From assembly GCA_035570495.1 (NCBI GenBank), contig DATMLO010000149.1:23622-87621 (forward strand): a DNA stretch of 64,000 nucleotides, given 5' to 3'. The position numbers and the translations under genes were made by a program. How positions within the stretch are numbered: position 1 is the stretch's first letter; each line of letters starts with the position of its first letter. This DNA comes from DATARH01 sp035570495 (GTDB lineage Bacteria; Pseudomonadota; Alphaproteobacteria; ATCC43930; CGMCC-115725). This document shows positions 34,033-41,970 of this stretch, piece after piece. The notes under the pieces are model-generated. The model saw only the letters and a program-made list of their open reading frames with translations. It searched no databases and was not told where the DNA came from.

Positions 34033-34049
34033 TGCCGTTTCCTTCCTCT

Positions 34050-34128
34050 CGTCACCCCCGCGCAGGCGAGGGTCCAGGAGCGAGCGACGGAACGGTTGCC
34101 CTGGATTCCCGCCTTCGCGGGAATGACG
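34050..34128. repeat. Inverted repeat pair between gentisate dioxygenase and DapA-like genes
   Basis: Left arm begins CGTCACCCCCGCGCAGG (from 34050) and ends GGTCCAGG; right arm begins CCTGGATTCCCG and ends GGGAATGACG (to 34128). The outer ends are inverted, each arm being itself a small hairpin. This is a second family of paired repeat, unlike the ATGGCCGGG type. Confidence 0.7.
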
Positions 34129-34137
34129 ATATGAAAA

Positions 34138-35067
34138 CTACTCCGCCGCCTCGCGTCGCCGCTCGCCGAGGCTGTAGCCGATCTTTTCGAGATCGGCGAG
34201 CAGCGCGGTCGACTGCGCGTCGGAGAGCCGCTCCATCGGCGGGCGCACCGCGGCCCAGTCAGGATCGTTGTGGAAATGCGCGACGATGCGCTTCAGCGCC
34301 GGGACCATCGGGTATTTCTGGATGGTCATGCGCACCAGCGTGATGTCGGCCTGATACTGGTCGGCCTGCGGGGTCTGCCAGTTCTCGTAGACCTTGCGGA
34401 TGCCGGGCACGTTGACATTGCCCGAGGCGGTGATGCAGCCGACGCCGCCATGCCGCAACCCGTCGAGCAAGAACACTTCCGAGCCCGGAAACACGCCAAA
34501 GTTCGGGAATTTCTCGGCGAGCAACGCCGCGGTGTTGTTCCAGTCGCCCGAGCTGTCCTTGAGCCCGGCGATGGTGCCCGGGTAGGCCTTGATGAGGCGC
34601 CCGACCAGCTCAACCCCGAACGGGATCACGGTCTGCGGTGGGATATGATAGAGGTACATCTTGAGCGCCGGCGAGGCGACCTTGTCGATCACCGCGGCGA
34701 TGAAATCGTAGACGCCCTGATCGGTCATGCCCTTGTAGTAGAAGGGCGGCAGCATCAACACGCCGCCGCAGCCATGCCCGACCGCGTGCTTGATCAACAT
34801 CGAGGCCTCGGTGATCGAGCAGGCGCCCGTGCCGGGCATCAGCCGCGCCGCCGGGATGCCGGACGCGATCAGCCGGTCCAAGAGCGCCATGCGCTCGCCG
34901 GCCGACATCGAATTGGCCTCGCTGGTCGTGCCAAAGATCGCGAGGCCGTCAGCGCCTTCCGCGAGCAGCCAGCGGCAGAACGACACAAAGCGGCCCGCAT
35001 CGGGCTCGCCCGCCGGGGTGAACGGGGTCAGGACCGGGACCAGCACCCCGGCGAAGGCTTGCGGCAT
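34138..35067 (-). CDS. Dihydrodipicolinate synthase (DapA) family aldolase
   Basis: A 309-residue TIM-barrel Schiff-base aldolase/lyase. 'LVPVLTPFTPAGEPD', 'DGLAIFGTTSEANSMSAGER', Tyr region 'KMYLYHIPPQTVIP' and the Schiff-base Lys in 'GTIAGLKDSSGDW' are present. True DapA of lysine synthesis usually lies elsewhere; here the setting between gentisate dioxygenase and a Rieske oxygenase points to a catabolic relative (such as a hydratase-aldolase), but the reaction is not determined. ATG 35067 is the family start. Confidence 0.88.
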   Translation of the reverse strand: MPQAFAGVLVPVLTPFTPAGEPDAGRFVSFCRWLLAEGADGLAIFGTTSEANSMSAGERMALLDRLIASGIPAARLMPGTGACSITEASMLIKHAVGHGCGGVLMLPPFYYKGMTDQGVYDFIAAVIDKVASPALKMYLYHIPPQTVIPFGVELVGRLIKAYPGTIAGLKDSSGDWNNTAALLAEKFPNFGVFPGSEVFLLDGLRHGGVGCITASGNVNVPGIRKVYENWQTPQADQYQADITLVRMTIQKYPMVPALKRIVAHFHNDPDWAAVRPPMERLSDAQSTALLADLEKIGYSLGERRREAAE

Positions 35068-35090
35068 AATCCGTATTCTCCCTTTTCGAT

Positions 35091-35152
35091 CGTCATCCCC
35101 GGGCTTGTCCCAGAAATCCACGTGGATGGCCGGGATAAACCCGGCCATGACG
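35091..35152. repeat. Paired palindromic repeat (REPIN-like)
   Basis: Left arm (35091-35122) begins CGTCATCCCCGGGCTTGTC and ends ATCCACG; right arm (35121-35152) begins CGTGGATGGCCGGG and ends CCCGGCCATGACG. Outer CGTCAT and ATGACG ends are inverted. The right arm matches the repeats flanking the GIY-YIG gene at 52.6-53.0 kb. It separates the DapA-like and Rieske genes. Confidence 0.8.
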
Positions 35153-35166
35153 AAAAATGCGAGCTG

Positions 35167-36447
35167 CTACACGGTCTGCAGTATCTTATCCTTGGTGATG
35201 TCGGGCGCCAGAATCTCGTGCCAGTCGGCGTCTCGCGGCAACACCTCCTCGCCGGCGCGGATGTGGTAGTAACTGGTGCCGGTGCCGGCCGGGTCACCAC
35301 CGGCCTCGACGGTCCTCACCGCCTGGCCCAACATGCGCCGCATCTGACCGATCGCCTTGTCGCCCGGGCCGAGATGCTCCTTCGAGCGGTCGACGATGGG
35401 GCCCATGCTCTCCTGCAATGCGCGGTCCTGCTGGTTGATGCCGTCGATGCCGCTATAGGTCTCGGTCTTTTGCACCTGGCGGTTAAGGCCGTAATTATTG
35501 GAGCGGTTCTGGAATGACCGGAACGTCTTCTGGTCGACAAAGTCGGGCCCATTGCCGATGCCGCGCTCAGCCCGGTCTTCCTCGGTCAGCGGCGCATCGG
35601 TCGTCGAGTACATCCAGTTGTAGACCATGCAGTTGTGATCATCGATCGGCACCCAGATGTGGCCGGCGTCGAGCGGCAGCCCGCTCTCCGAGGTCGAAGG
35701 TCGGATCTGATGGAACGGCATGATGAAGTGGTAGCTGCGGATATGGACCTCGTCCTCACCGAGCGGCCGGATGCCGGCGTAGAGATAGCCATAATCAGTC
35801 ACGTCAACGACCAGCTTCGGCGCCTTGCCGCGCACGAACGGGTTTGACGGCTTGATCCCGCCGCGCTTCGAGTTGTCGGTAAGGAGCCGGTGCAAAATCG
35901 GCGCGTGCGACGTGTCGACACCGCCTTCGAGCGCCTGCAGATAGTTGCATTCCTCGATGACCTTGGAGACGTGGCGGCGCGCTTCCGGCACCTGCGTCCA
36001 GGCGAATTTCGGCGCGGGTGGCATCTTCTCGGCCGGGCCCATATAGGCCCAGACGATGCCGCCGAGCTCGGCCGTCGGGTAGGCGGTGAGGTGGATGTGC
36101 TGCTTGAACTGATTTTCCGGCGGCTCATTGAGCTGATCGACGCACGTGCCTTCGACGTCGAATTTCCAGCCGTGATAAACGCAGCGCAGACCGCATTCCT
36201 CGTTGCGCCCGAAGTAGAGCGAGACGCGGCGGTGCGGACAGAATTCCTCGACCAGCCCGATGCGGCCGTCGGTGTCGCGGAACACCACCAGGTCTTCGCC
36301 CATCAGCCGCACACGCACCGGCGCGCAATCGGGCTCGGCGATCTCCGTCGACAGGCAGGCGGGAATCCAGTACCGCCGCATCGCATTGCCCATCGGCGTG
36401 CCGGGCCCGACGCGAGTGATCAGTTCGTTTTCTTTCGCTGGCAGCAT
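35167..36447 (-). CDS. Rieske aromatic-ring hydroxylating oxygenase, large subunit
   Basis: A 426-residue oxygenase alpha subunit of the phthalate-dioxygenase type. The Rieske [2Fe-2S] ligands are in 'EEFCPHRRVSLYFGRNEEC' and 'LRCVYHGWKFD'; the mononuclear iron ligands are expected in 'GGVDTSHAPILHRLL', where two His and an Asp are visible. It hydroxylates or demethylates an aromatic acid with electrons from a reductase that is not encoded nearby. ATG 36447 fits the family. Downstream genes (DapA-like, gentisate dioxygenase) are on the same strand, suggesting one catabolic unit interrupted by a repeat pair. Confidence 0.92.
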   Translation of the reverse strand: MLPAKENELITRVGPGTPMGNAMRRYWIPACLSTEIAEPDCAPVRVRLMGEDLVVFRDTDGRIGLVEEFCPHRRVSLYFGRNEECGLRCVYHGWKFDVEGTCVDQLNEPPENQFKQHIHLTAYPTAELGGIVWAYMGPAEKMPPAPKFAWTQVPEARRHVSKVIEECNYLQALEGGVDTSHAPILHRLLTDNSKRGGIKPSNPFVRGKAPKLVVDVTDYGYLYAGIRPLGEDEVHIRSYHFIMPFHQIRPSTSESGLPLDAGHIWVPIDDHNCMVYNWMYSTTDAPLTEEDRAERGIGNGPDFVDQKTFRSFQNRSNNYGLNRQVQKTETYSGIDGINQQDRALQESMGPIVDRSKEHLGPGDKAIGQMRRMLGQAVRTVEAGGDPAGTGTSYYHIRAGEEVLPRDADWHEILAPDITKDKILQTV

Positions 36448-36664
36448 CGTCCCGCTCTCCTTGCCTCGCTCTCCCAGACCCGCGAGCCCCGGGCTCGCGG
36501 CAAGTTGTATCCCAGAATAGCTCATTTCATGCCAAACGGGAGGGGTTTCGCCGGGCCGGGAATACTTCGTTCGTCATCGTAATGGTGACAGAGCCGTGGC
36601 GCAGAGTGCTGACGTTGGGCATAAAGACGCGTATGCGACAGGCGAACGGGCACGAGCCGCGCGA

Positions 36665-37429
36665 ATGGTGACAGCGGCGGTCCTCGGCCTGCCGGCGGCG
36701 GCGCTGGTCGCGCTCGTCGTCGTCTTCGTGTTCGGCGGCGTCGTCAAGGGCGTGACCGGCGTCGGGCTGCCGCTGGTGCTGGTGCCGCTCGCGACGCAAT
36801 TCGTGCAGGTGCCGGTCGCCGTGGCGCTGGTGTCGGTGTCGATGGTGGTCACCAACATCGTGCAGTCGCTCGAAGGCGGCCACACCGGCAAGGCGATCCA
36901 CCATTTGCTGCCAATCATGTTCCCGCTGATCGTCGGCTCGATAATCGGCACGCATCTGCTGATCAGCATCGACCAGCGGCGGCTGCACCTCATCATCGGC
37001 ATCACGTTTCTGTTTCTGGCGATGCTGTTGTTGTGCCTGCCGCGTGTGCGGATCAGCCCGCGCACCGCGCGCTGGAGCGGGCCGTTTGTCGGTCTGGGCT
37101 CCGGCGTGCTGGGCGGGATGTCGGCGATTTTCGGGCCGCCGATGATCGCCTATCTGGTGAGCTCCGGCGTCGACCCCGACACCTTCGTCAAGCACATGGC
37201 GATTCTCGCGTTCACCGCGGCGGTGACGATGATCACCGTGCTCGGCGGCAGCGGCGCGATGTCGGGCGGCGATTTCGCGATGTCGGCGCTCGCGGTGATC
37301 CCGATCCAGCTCGGCATGCCGTTGGGGCGCTGGCTGCGCGCCAGGATCAGTCCGAACCTGTTCCGCATCCTGGTGCTCGTGGTGCTCGCCGCCAGCGGTA
37401 TCGACATGCTGCGGCGGGCGTTATTCTGA
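36665..37429 (+). CDS. TSUP (TauE/SafE) family sulfite/organic anion exporter
   Basis: About 254 residues and seven or eight membrane helices. 'VFVFGGVVKGVTGVGLPLVL' and, in the second half, 'GLGSGVLGGMSAIFGPPMIA' are the two inverted family repeats. Members move sulfite, sulfonates or related small anions. ATG 36665 is chosen because the helix begins right after; GTG 36596 is in frame but gives a charged head. It is divergent from the Rieske gene, and its nitroreductase neighbour starts 22 bases later on the same strand. Confidence 0.85.
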   Translation: MVTAAVLGLPAAALVALVVVFVFGGVVKGVTGVGLPLVLVPLATQFVQVPVAVALVSVSMVVTNIVQSLEGGHTGKAIHHLLPIMFPLIVGSIIGTHLLISIDQRRLHLIIGITFLFLAMLLLCLPRVRISPRTARWSGPFVGLGSGVLGGMSAIFGPPMIAYLVSSGVDPDTFVKHMAILAFTAAVTMITVLGGSGAMSGGDFAMSALAVIPIQLGMPLGRWLRARISPNLFRILVLVVLAASGIDMLRRALF

Positions 37430-37451
37430 GCGCCCACTTTGGAGGGTGCAG

Positions 37452-38282
37452 ATGACGCAACCCTACGCGAGCGAACTGACCAGCCGCTTTGGCTACGACC
37501 TCGATCTCGGTGGCGAAGAGGTCGAGGACAATCCGTGGATCAAGCAGGTGCTGCTGCGCCGCACGCAGCGCCGCTACAGCGACCGGCCGGTGCCGGAATC
37601 AGTGGTACGGCTGATCCTGGCGGCGGCGTTTTCAGCCTCGTCGAAATCGGATTTTCAGCAGGGTTCGGTGATCCGCGTCGATGACCGCACGCGGCGCGAC
37701 AAGCTCGCCGCGCTGCTCCCCGGCATGCCGCAGATCGCCCTCGCTCCGCTATTTTTTGTGTTTCTCGGCGATGCGCGGCGGCTGGAGCGCATCAGCAAGC
37801 ACCCTGTCGTCAACAGCACGCTGGAGGGGTTCTTCAACGCCACGGTCGATGCCGCTTTGGCGATGCAGACCTGCATCCTCGCCGCCGAGACCTTGGGCCT
37901 CGGCGCCTGCCCGATCAGCCATTTGCGCTATTACATGGAGGCGGTGAGCGAGATCCTCACGCTGCCCGACAAGGTGTTTCCCGTCGCCGGGCTCTGCCTC
38001 GGCTACCCGGCTCAGCCGGGCTTCATCAGCATGCGGCTCGGGCCCGACGCCAATGTCTACCAGGACCGCTACGACGATAGCGGCGTCACCATGGCGGTCG
38101 ACGGTTACGACAAGCGGCGCGACGCGCGGCACTCGATCAAGGACAAGCAGAAATCGCCGGAGGTCTTTGGCACCGCCGAATTCTACGGCTGGTCGGAGGA
38201 CAAGGCGCGCCAGGCGATGAGCCCCGAAGGCGCCGGTTTTGCCGCGTGGCTCGCGGCGCACGGCTTCGATCTGACGAAATAG
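37452..38282 (+). CDS. Nitroreductase family protein
   Basis: A 276-residue FMN-dependent oxidoreductase. 'RRTQRRYSDRPVPESVVRLI' and 'AAFSASSKSDFQQGSVIRV' are the N-terminal FMN-binding lines; 'AAETLGLGACPISHLRYYM' and 'LGYPAQPGFISMR' complete the fold. Unusual is the long C-terminal part after residue ~205 ('KDKQKSPEVFGTAEFYGWSE'), found in a subset of the family that reduces nitro compounds, quinones or enoates with NAD(P)H. ATG 37452 has GGAGG 6 bases upstream. A bidirectional terminator follows. Confidence 0.88.
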   Translation: MTQPYASELTSRFGYDLDLGGEEVEDNPWIKQVLLRRTQRRYSDRPVPESVVRLILAAAFSASSKSDFQQGSVIRVDDRTRRDKLAALLPGMPQIALAPLFFVFLGDARRLERISKHPVVNSTLEGFFNATVDAALAMQTCILAAETLGLGACPISHLRYYMEAVSEILTLPDKVFPVAGLCLGYPAQPGFISMRLGPDANVYQDRYDDSGVTMAVDGYDKRRDARHSIKDKQKSPEVFGTAEFYGWSEDKARQAMSPEGAGFAAWLAAHGFDLTK

Positions 38283-38290
38283 CGCAAAAG

Positions 38291-38322
38291 AAAAGGCCGC
38301 CTCCCGAAGGTGACGGCCTTTT
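38291..38322. terminator. Bidirectional intrinsic terminator
   Basis: AAAAGGCCG (38291-38299) pairs with CGGCCTTTT (38314-38322) around a 14-base loop; the A/T ends give a U-tract in either direction. It ends the nitroreductase transcript on the plus strand and the candidate minus-strand mini-unit at 38.4 kb. Confidence 0.85.
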
Positions 38323-38336
38323 CCACCGAATAACCA

Positions 38337-38353
38337 GCGGCCATCGCGGCCGC
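38337..38353 (-). other. Second hairpin of the mini-unit
   Basis: GCGGCC (38337-38342) pairs with GGCCGC (38348-38353) around ATCGC. On the minus strand it lies between the small reading frame and the terminator, so it would be part of the 3' half of the RNA. Confidence 0.55.
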
Positions 38354-38366
38354 GCCGTTACCTTTT

Positions 38367-38438
38367 TCAGGCAAGGATCTCGGCTAGAGCGGGGATCCTG
38401 GTCACGGCTGCGGTGGACCGCGGTTGATGGTGAGACAC
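38367..38438 (-). CDS. Candidate 23-residue peptide with perfect Shine-Dalgarno
   Basis: On the minus strand GTG (38438) opens a 23-codon frame, 'VSHHQPRSTAAVTRIPALAE' then ILA and TGA at 38367-38369. Seven bases before the GTG lies GGAGG in AGAAAGGAGGTGATCC (38440-38455), which is complementary over 16 bases to the expected 3' end of 16S rRNA, far longer than usual. Promoter-like and terminator sequences bracket it and no gene follows on this strand. It may be a real small protein or only part of a regulatory RNA. No known leader-peptide signature (runs of one regulated amino acid) is seen. Confidence 0.5.
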   Translation of the reverse strand: MSHHQPRSTAAVTRIPALAEILA

Positions 38439-38475
38439 AGGATCACCTCCTTTCTGTTGTGGCGACGAGGAGCAT

Positions 38476-38505
38476 ATTCTACATCCTATTGTGTCCTTTT
38501 CGCAA
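38476..38505 (-). promoter_or_regulatory. Candidate promoter of the mini-unit
   Basis: On the minus strand TTGCGA (38505-38500) and TAGAAT (38481-38476) are separated by 18 bases, a fair fit to the housekeeping sigma promoter of alphaproteobacteria. It lies 21 bases before the extended Shine-Dalgarno and about 185 bases before the terminator. Confidence 0.5.
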
Positions 38506-38632
38506 GCGTCGCGCTCGCGTGACAATGCGCCGCACGACGCAGCTGCACTGCAACATCGGGCGATAGTGGCAATGCCGCGCTTCGTGGCATAAAGGCGCGC
38601 CAAAGAGACGTTGAGAAACGAGACGCAGGAAC

Positions 38633-39409
38633 ATGTCGGGAAACACCGAGCGGATGACCGTCAACGGGTTCGAACTGGAAGTGCTGCGCCGCGGCCAAAG
38701 CGCGCCGGTGGTGCTGCTGCACGGCATGGACACGGTGAGCCCGAAAGCGCCGTTTCTCGATCTTCTGGCGCGACATGTCGAAATCATCGCGCCCTCCGGC
38801 CCAGGGTTCGGCAACTCGCCGCGGCCCAAGGATTTCGACACGATGTACGACCTGACTCACCTCTATCTCGCGCTGCTCGACCAGTTGCCGCACGAGAAGG
38901 TGACGTTGATGGGGCTGTCGTTCGGCGGCTGGCTCGCCGCCGAAGTCGCGGTCGCGAGCTGTCACCGCATCGCGAATCTGATCCTGGTCGATCCTGTGGG
39001 CATCAAGCTCGGCGGGAGCGAGGAGCGCGACATCCTCGACGTCTTCAACACGCACCCAAACGAGGTGCGCCGCCGCAGCTGGGCCGACCCCGCCAAGGCG
39101 CCGGACTACGACGCGATGACCGATGAGGAACTCGTCATCCACGCCAAGAACTGGGAAGCGCTGTGTCTCTATGGCTGGCACCCCTACATGTACAACCCGC
39201 AGCTCAAACAATGGCTCGGGCGGATTTCAGCGCCGAGCCTAGTGTTGTGGGGCGACCATGACGGCGTCGTCACTCCGGATTACGGCCGCGCCTACGCCAA
39301 TCTGATTCGCGGCAGCGAGTTCCGATTGATCGAGAGCGCCGGCCACCATCCGGAACAGGAACAGCCCGAGACGTTCGTGCGGGCGGTGATGGGATTCCTC
39401 GGCGATTGA
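38633..39409 (+). CDS. Alpha/beta hydrolase
   Basis: A 258-residue alpha/beta hydrolase. The catalytic set is visible: Ser in 'MGLSFGGWLAAEVAV' (about 103), Asp in 'LWGDHDGVVTPDYG' (about 206), His in 'SAGHHPEQEQPETF' (about 235); 'LLHGMD' supplies the oxyanion hole. Similar proteins hydrolyse esters or C-C bonds of meta-cleavage products. ATG 38633 follows the 350-base region holding the mini-unit. The neighbouring genes do not define a substrate. Confidence 0.9.
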   Translation: MSGNTERMTVNGFELEVLRRGQSAPVVLLHGMDTVSPKAPFLDLLARHVEIIAPSGPGFGNSPRPKDFDTMYDLTHLYLALLDQLPHEKVTLMGLSFGGWLAAEVAVASCHRIANLILVDPVGIKLGGSEERDILDVFNTHPNEVRRRSWADPAKAPDYDAMTDEELVIHAKNWEALCLYGWHPYMYNPQLKQWLGRISAPSLVLWGDHDGVVTPDYGRAYANLIRGSEFRLIESAGHHPEQEQPETFVRAVMGFLGD

Positions 39410-39473
39410 GGCCCTTAGCGCCCGTCTCAGAACCACCAGGGCATGTTGGCCGTATCCGCCGCAGGAGGGCCTG

Positions 39474-40016
39474 ATGAGCCAATACGACATGCAATCGCCG
39501 GTTCTGTCCGATACGCGGAACAATGGTGCGACCAACGCGGGGGAAATCGGCGCGTTTGTGCTGGCGGAGATCATCAAGTTCGCCGGTGTCTATGCGTTGG
39601 CTTATCTCGGGCCGTTGAGTGCGCTCTATCTCTCTGCGCTTCATTCCGGCGGTCCGCCATTATTGCTGACCGTTTCTGCCGGCATCAGCGCGGTATGGGG
39701 CGTCGTGGTGTTTGTGTTGTTCATTCTTTTCCGTAGCGGGTTCGGCGGTATCCCGACGGCCGTGTCGCCACAGGATCGCGGCTCCCCGATTATCACCCCC
39801 GGCATGACACGCGGTGGAGAGATCGGCGCCTTTGCGCTCGCTTATGGCATCGTGCTGGGGATCATCATGTTTTCGAATGGCATTTTCCTCCCGCAAGTGT
39901 ACGCGGCGATCGGGCGATCGCTGGCGCCGCTGATCGGGTTGGCGATTTCGATCGTTGGCGCCGGCGCCACCTTCGGTCTCTTCATTGGTTTTCGCCAATC
40001 AATGCTCCGCCGGTAG
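39474..40016 (+). CDS. Membrane protein with repeated GEIGAF motif
   Basis: 180 residues with four membrane segments (near 'FVLAEIIKFAGVYALAYLG', 'LLLTVSAGISAVWGVVVFVL', 'FALAYGIVLGIIMFSNGIFL' and 'LIGLAISIVGAGATFGLFIG'). The line 'GEIGAFVLAEI' (about 22-32) is echoed by 'GEIGAFALAYG' (about 115-125), suggesting an internal duplication of two helices. I know of no family. GGAGGG lies 4-10 bases before ATG 39474. It stands between the hydrolase and threonine dehydratase genes. Confidence 0.65.
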   Translation: MSQYDMQSPVLSDTRNNGATNAGEIGAFVLAEIIKFAGVYALAYLGPLSALYLSALHSGGPPLLLTVSAGISAVWGVVVFVLFILFRSGFGGIPTAVSPQDRGSPIITPGMTRGGEIGAFALAYGIVLGIIMFSNGIFLPQVYAAIGRSLAPLIGLAISIVGAGATFGLFIGFRQSMLRR

Positions 40017-40154
40017 CCGCAAGGCGCCTACAGGGCGACGACACCGCTGGCGTCGCCCACGGCGCATCTGTTGCGGCGACAAATTTCGCGATCTGTGTCT
40101 GTACGGGCGGCGCGCGGCGGCTTATCCCGTATTCCCCAAACCACGGGAGGTTTG

Positions 40155-41117
40155 ATGGAACTTCCATCCCTCACTGAGCTTGAAGCCGCGGCCGATCTGG
40201 TGCATCGCATCATCCCGCCGACGCCTCAGATTTGCTGGCCGCTCTTGTCGGCGCGCGTCGGCGCAGAGCTTTGGGTCAAGCACGAAAATCACACCCAAAC
40301 CGGCGCGTTCAAGCTGCGCGGCGGGCTCGTCTATCTCGACGATCTGAAGCGCGCGCAGCCAGGCATCGCCGGCGTCATCACCGCTACCACCGGCAATCAC
40401 GGGCAAAGCATCGCCTGGGCCGCGAGCCGGCTCGGATTGAAGGCGGTCATCGTCGTGCCGCACGGCAACAGCCCTGAAAAGAATCGGGCGATGGTCGGCT
40501 TTGGCGCGACGCTGGTCGAGCACGGCCACGATTTCCAGGCCGCCTACGAGCACGCGATGGCGATGGCCAAGCGCGAGAATTTGCACGCCGTTCGCTCGTT
40601 CCATCCGCTCCTCGTGCAGGGCGTCGCGAGCTACGGCCTCGAACTGTTCCGCGCCGTCCCCGATCTCGACGTCGTCTACGTGCCGATCGGCCTCGGCAGC
40701 GGGATTTGCGGGGTCATCGCCGCGCGCGAGGCGCTTGGCTGCAAGGCCGAGATCGTCGGCGTCGTCGCCGAGAATGCGCCGACCTATGCGCTGTCATTCG
40801 CCGCCGGCGAGCCGGTCGGCACCAACAGCGCCGACACGTTCGCCGGCGGCCTGGCCGTGCGCGTGCCGGACGAAGCTGCGCTCGGTGTCATCCGCCGTCA
40901 CGCCGCGCGCATCGTCACCGTCTCGGAAGACGAGATGAAGGCGGCGACGCGCATCATCTTCAGCGACACGCACAACATCGCCGAGGGTGCGGGCGCCGCG
41001 CCGCTCGCCGCCGCGCTCCAAGAGCGCGACCGGCTGAAGAGCAAGAAAATCGCGGTCATCCAGTCGGGCGGAAATATCGACCGCCCGCTGTTCGCCGAGA
41101 TACTGACGGCGGAATAG
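40155..41117 (+). CDS. Threonine/serine dehydratase family, PLP-dependent
   Basis: A 320-residue fold-type II PLP enzyme. The PLP Lys is in 'HENHTQTGAFKLRGG' (about 50), the phosphate-binding Ser/Gly-rich loop in 'YVPIGLGSGICGVIAARE', and 'ITATTGNHGQSIAWAASRLG' binds the substrate carboxylate. It would deaminate threonine or serine to 2-oxo acid and ammonia. There is no C-terminal ACT domain, so this is the catabolic, non-feedback-inhibited type. ATG 40155 has GGGAGG 4-9 bases upstream. It is convergent with the encapsulin gene (no gap between stops). Confidence 0.9.
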   Translation: MELPSLTELEAAADLVHRIIPPTPQICWPLLSARVGAELWVKHENHTQTGAFKLRGGLVYLDDLKRAQPGIAGVITATTGNHGQSIAWAASRLGLKAVIVVPHGNSPEKNRAMVGFGATLVEHGHDFQAAYEHAMAMAKRENLHAVRSFHPLLVQGVASYGLELFRAVPDLDVVYVPIGLGSGICGVIAAREALGCKAEIVGVVAENAPTYALSFAAGEPVGTNSADTFAGGLAVRVPDEAALGVIRRHAARIVTVSEDEMKAATRIIFSDTHNIAEGAGAAPLAAALQERDRLKSKKIAVIQSGGNIDRPLFAEILTAE

Positions 41118-41966
41118 CTACTCCGCCGCCTGCCGTCCGGGTTTGGCGGCACGCGCCGTGGCGCGGTGGATCAGCGGAATCGCGGCCTGTGGCGACAGGT
41201 TCCAGAAGGTGAAGGTCTCCTCGATATAGAGCCGCACCTTCTCGTTGTCGTGGCCAAGATAACCGACCGAAAAATCCTCGCCGACCGTCAGCTGGAAGTC
41301 GTCGCCGCGCATCGACATCACCAGCGACCCATCGAGTCCCGGCGCCCAGACCAGCGGCCCGTCAACGAGGTGGCGGACGTGGTCGAGCACCGGGTAGCCG
41401 CCATGCGTCGTCTCGGTGAGGCCTTTGTAGCACGTCTCGCCGAGGGCGATCGCATAGGGTCCGTCGACGCCCTCGTCGCGCAGCCGGTTGAGCGCAGCCG
41501 TCACCACTTCCGGGAACAGCGCATAATCGTCGCCGATCGGCAGACCGTGCTTAGCCTGCGCCTCGCAGATGCCGCGAATGCCAGCAGCCGCGAAGCCGTG
41601 GAACACCGCCCGATCCTCGGCAATCGCAATGGCGCGCGCCGCGGCGATGACGGGATCCGTATCGACATCCTTGGCGCCGCGCTCGGCGTCGTCGAGCTCG
41701 GCCAGGCTCATCTCGAACGGCACGCGCAGCTCGACCAACGGCAGCACCCTGCGCAGCCGGGCGCGAATTCCACCCTTATCGGTCGGTGAGGCAATGCCTT
41801 CGCTGCGGCCGAGCCCGACCGCCGACGCGCCCCAGCCCTGCGGCCCGTCAAAATCGACGAGCCGGCGCGCCGCCAGCGTCGTCTTCAACGTGCGGGTCGC
41901 CTCTTTTTCGATCTCCTGCCAGCCGGAAGTCGAGATCGGCGCCAGCTCGCGTAGCAGATGGTTCAT
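41118..41966 (-). CDS. Encapsulin shell protein (family 1)
   Basis: A 282-residue HK97-fold shell protein. 'LLRELAPISTSGWQEIEKEA', 'RRLVDFDGPQGWGASAVGLG', 'PLVELRVPFEMSLAELDDAE' and 'EDRAVFHGFAAAGIRGICEA' match the family once called linocin M18/CFP29; 'IEETFTFWNLSPQAAIPL' closes the domain. It assembles into a protein nanocompartment in the cytoplasm. Its ATG is 4 bases after the stop of the encapsulated-ferritin-like gene, which supplies the cargo, so together they form an iron-storage compartment. The C-terminus has a short Arg/Ala-rich extension. Confidence 0.92.
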   Translation of the reverse strand: MNHLLRELAPISTSGWQEIEKEATRTLKTTLAARRLVDFDGPQGWGASAVGLGRSEGIASPTDKGGIRARLRRVLPLVELRVPFEMSLAELDDAERGAKDVDTDPVIAAARAIAIAEDRAVFHGFAAAGIRGICEAQAKHGLPIGDDYALFPEVVTAALNRLRDEGVDGPYAIALGETCYKGLTETTHGGYPVLDHVRHLVDGPLVWAPGLDGSLVMSMRGDDFQLTVGEDFSVGYLGHDNEKVRLYIEETFTFWNLSPQAAIPLIHRATARAAKPGRQAAE

Positions 41967-41970
41967 GGTG

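Noticed and set aside
38440..38455. Fragment of a 16S rRNA gene on the plus strand (GGATCACCTCCTTTCT)
   Set aside because: Only the last 16 bases match the 16S tail; flanking sequence is unrelated, and on the opposite strand it is well explained as a Shine-Dalgarno sequence.
40071..40155. Longer start for the threonine dehydratase
   Set aside because: GGGAGG directly before ATG 40155 and the family's usual first residues favour the shorter form.
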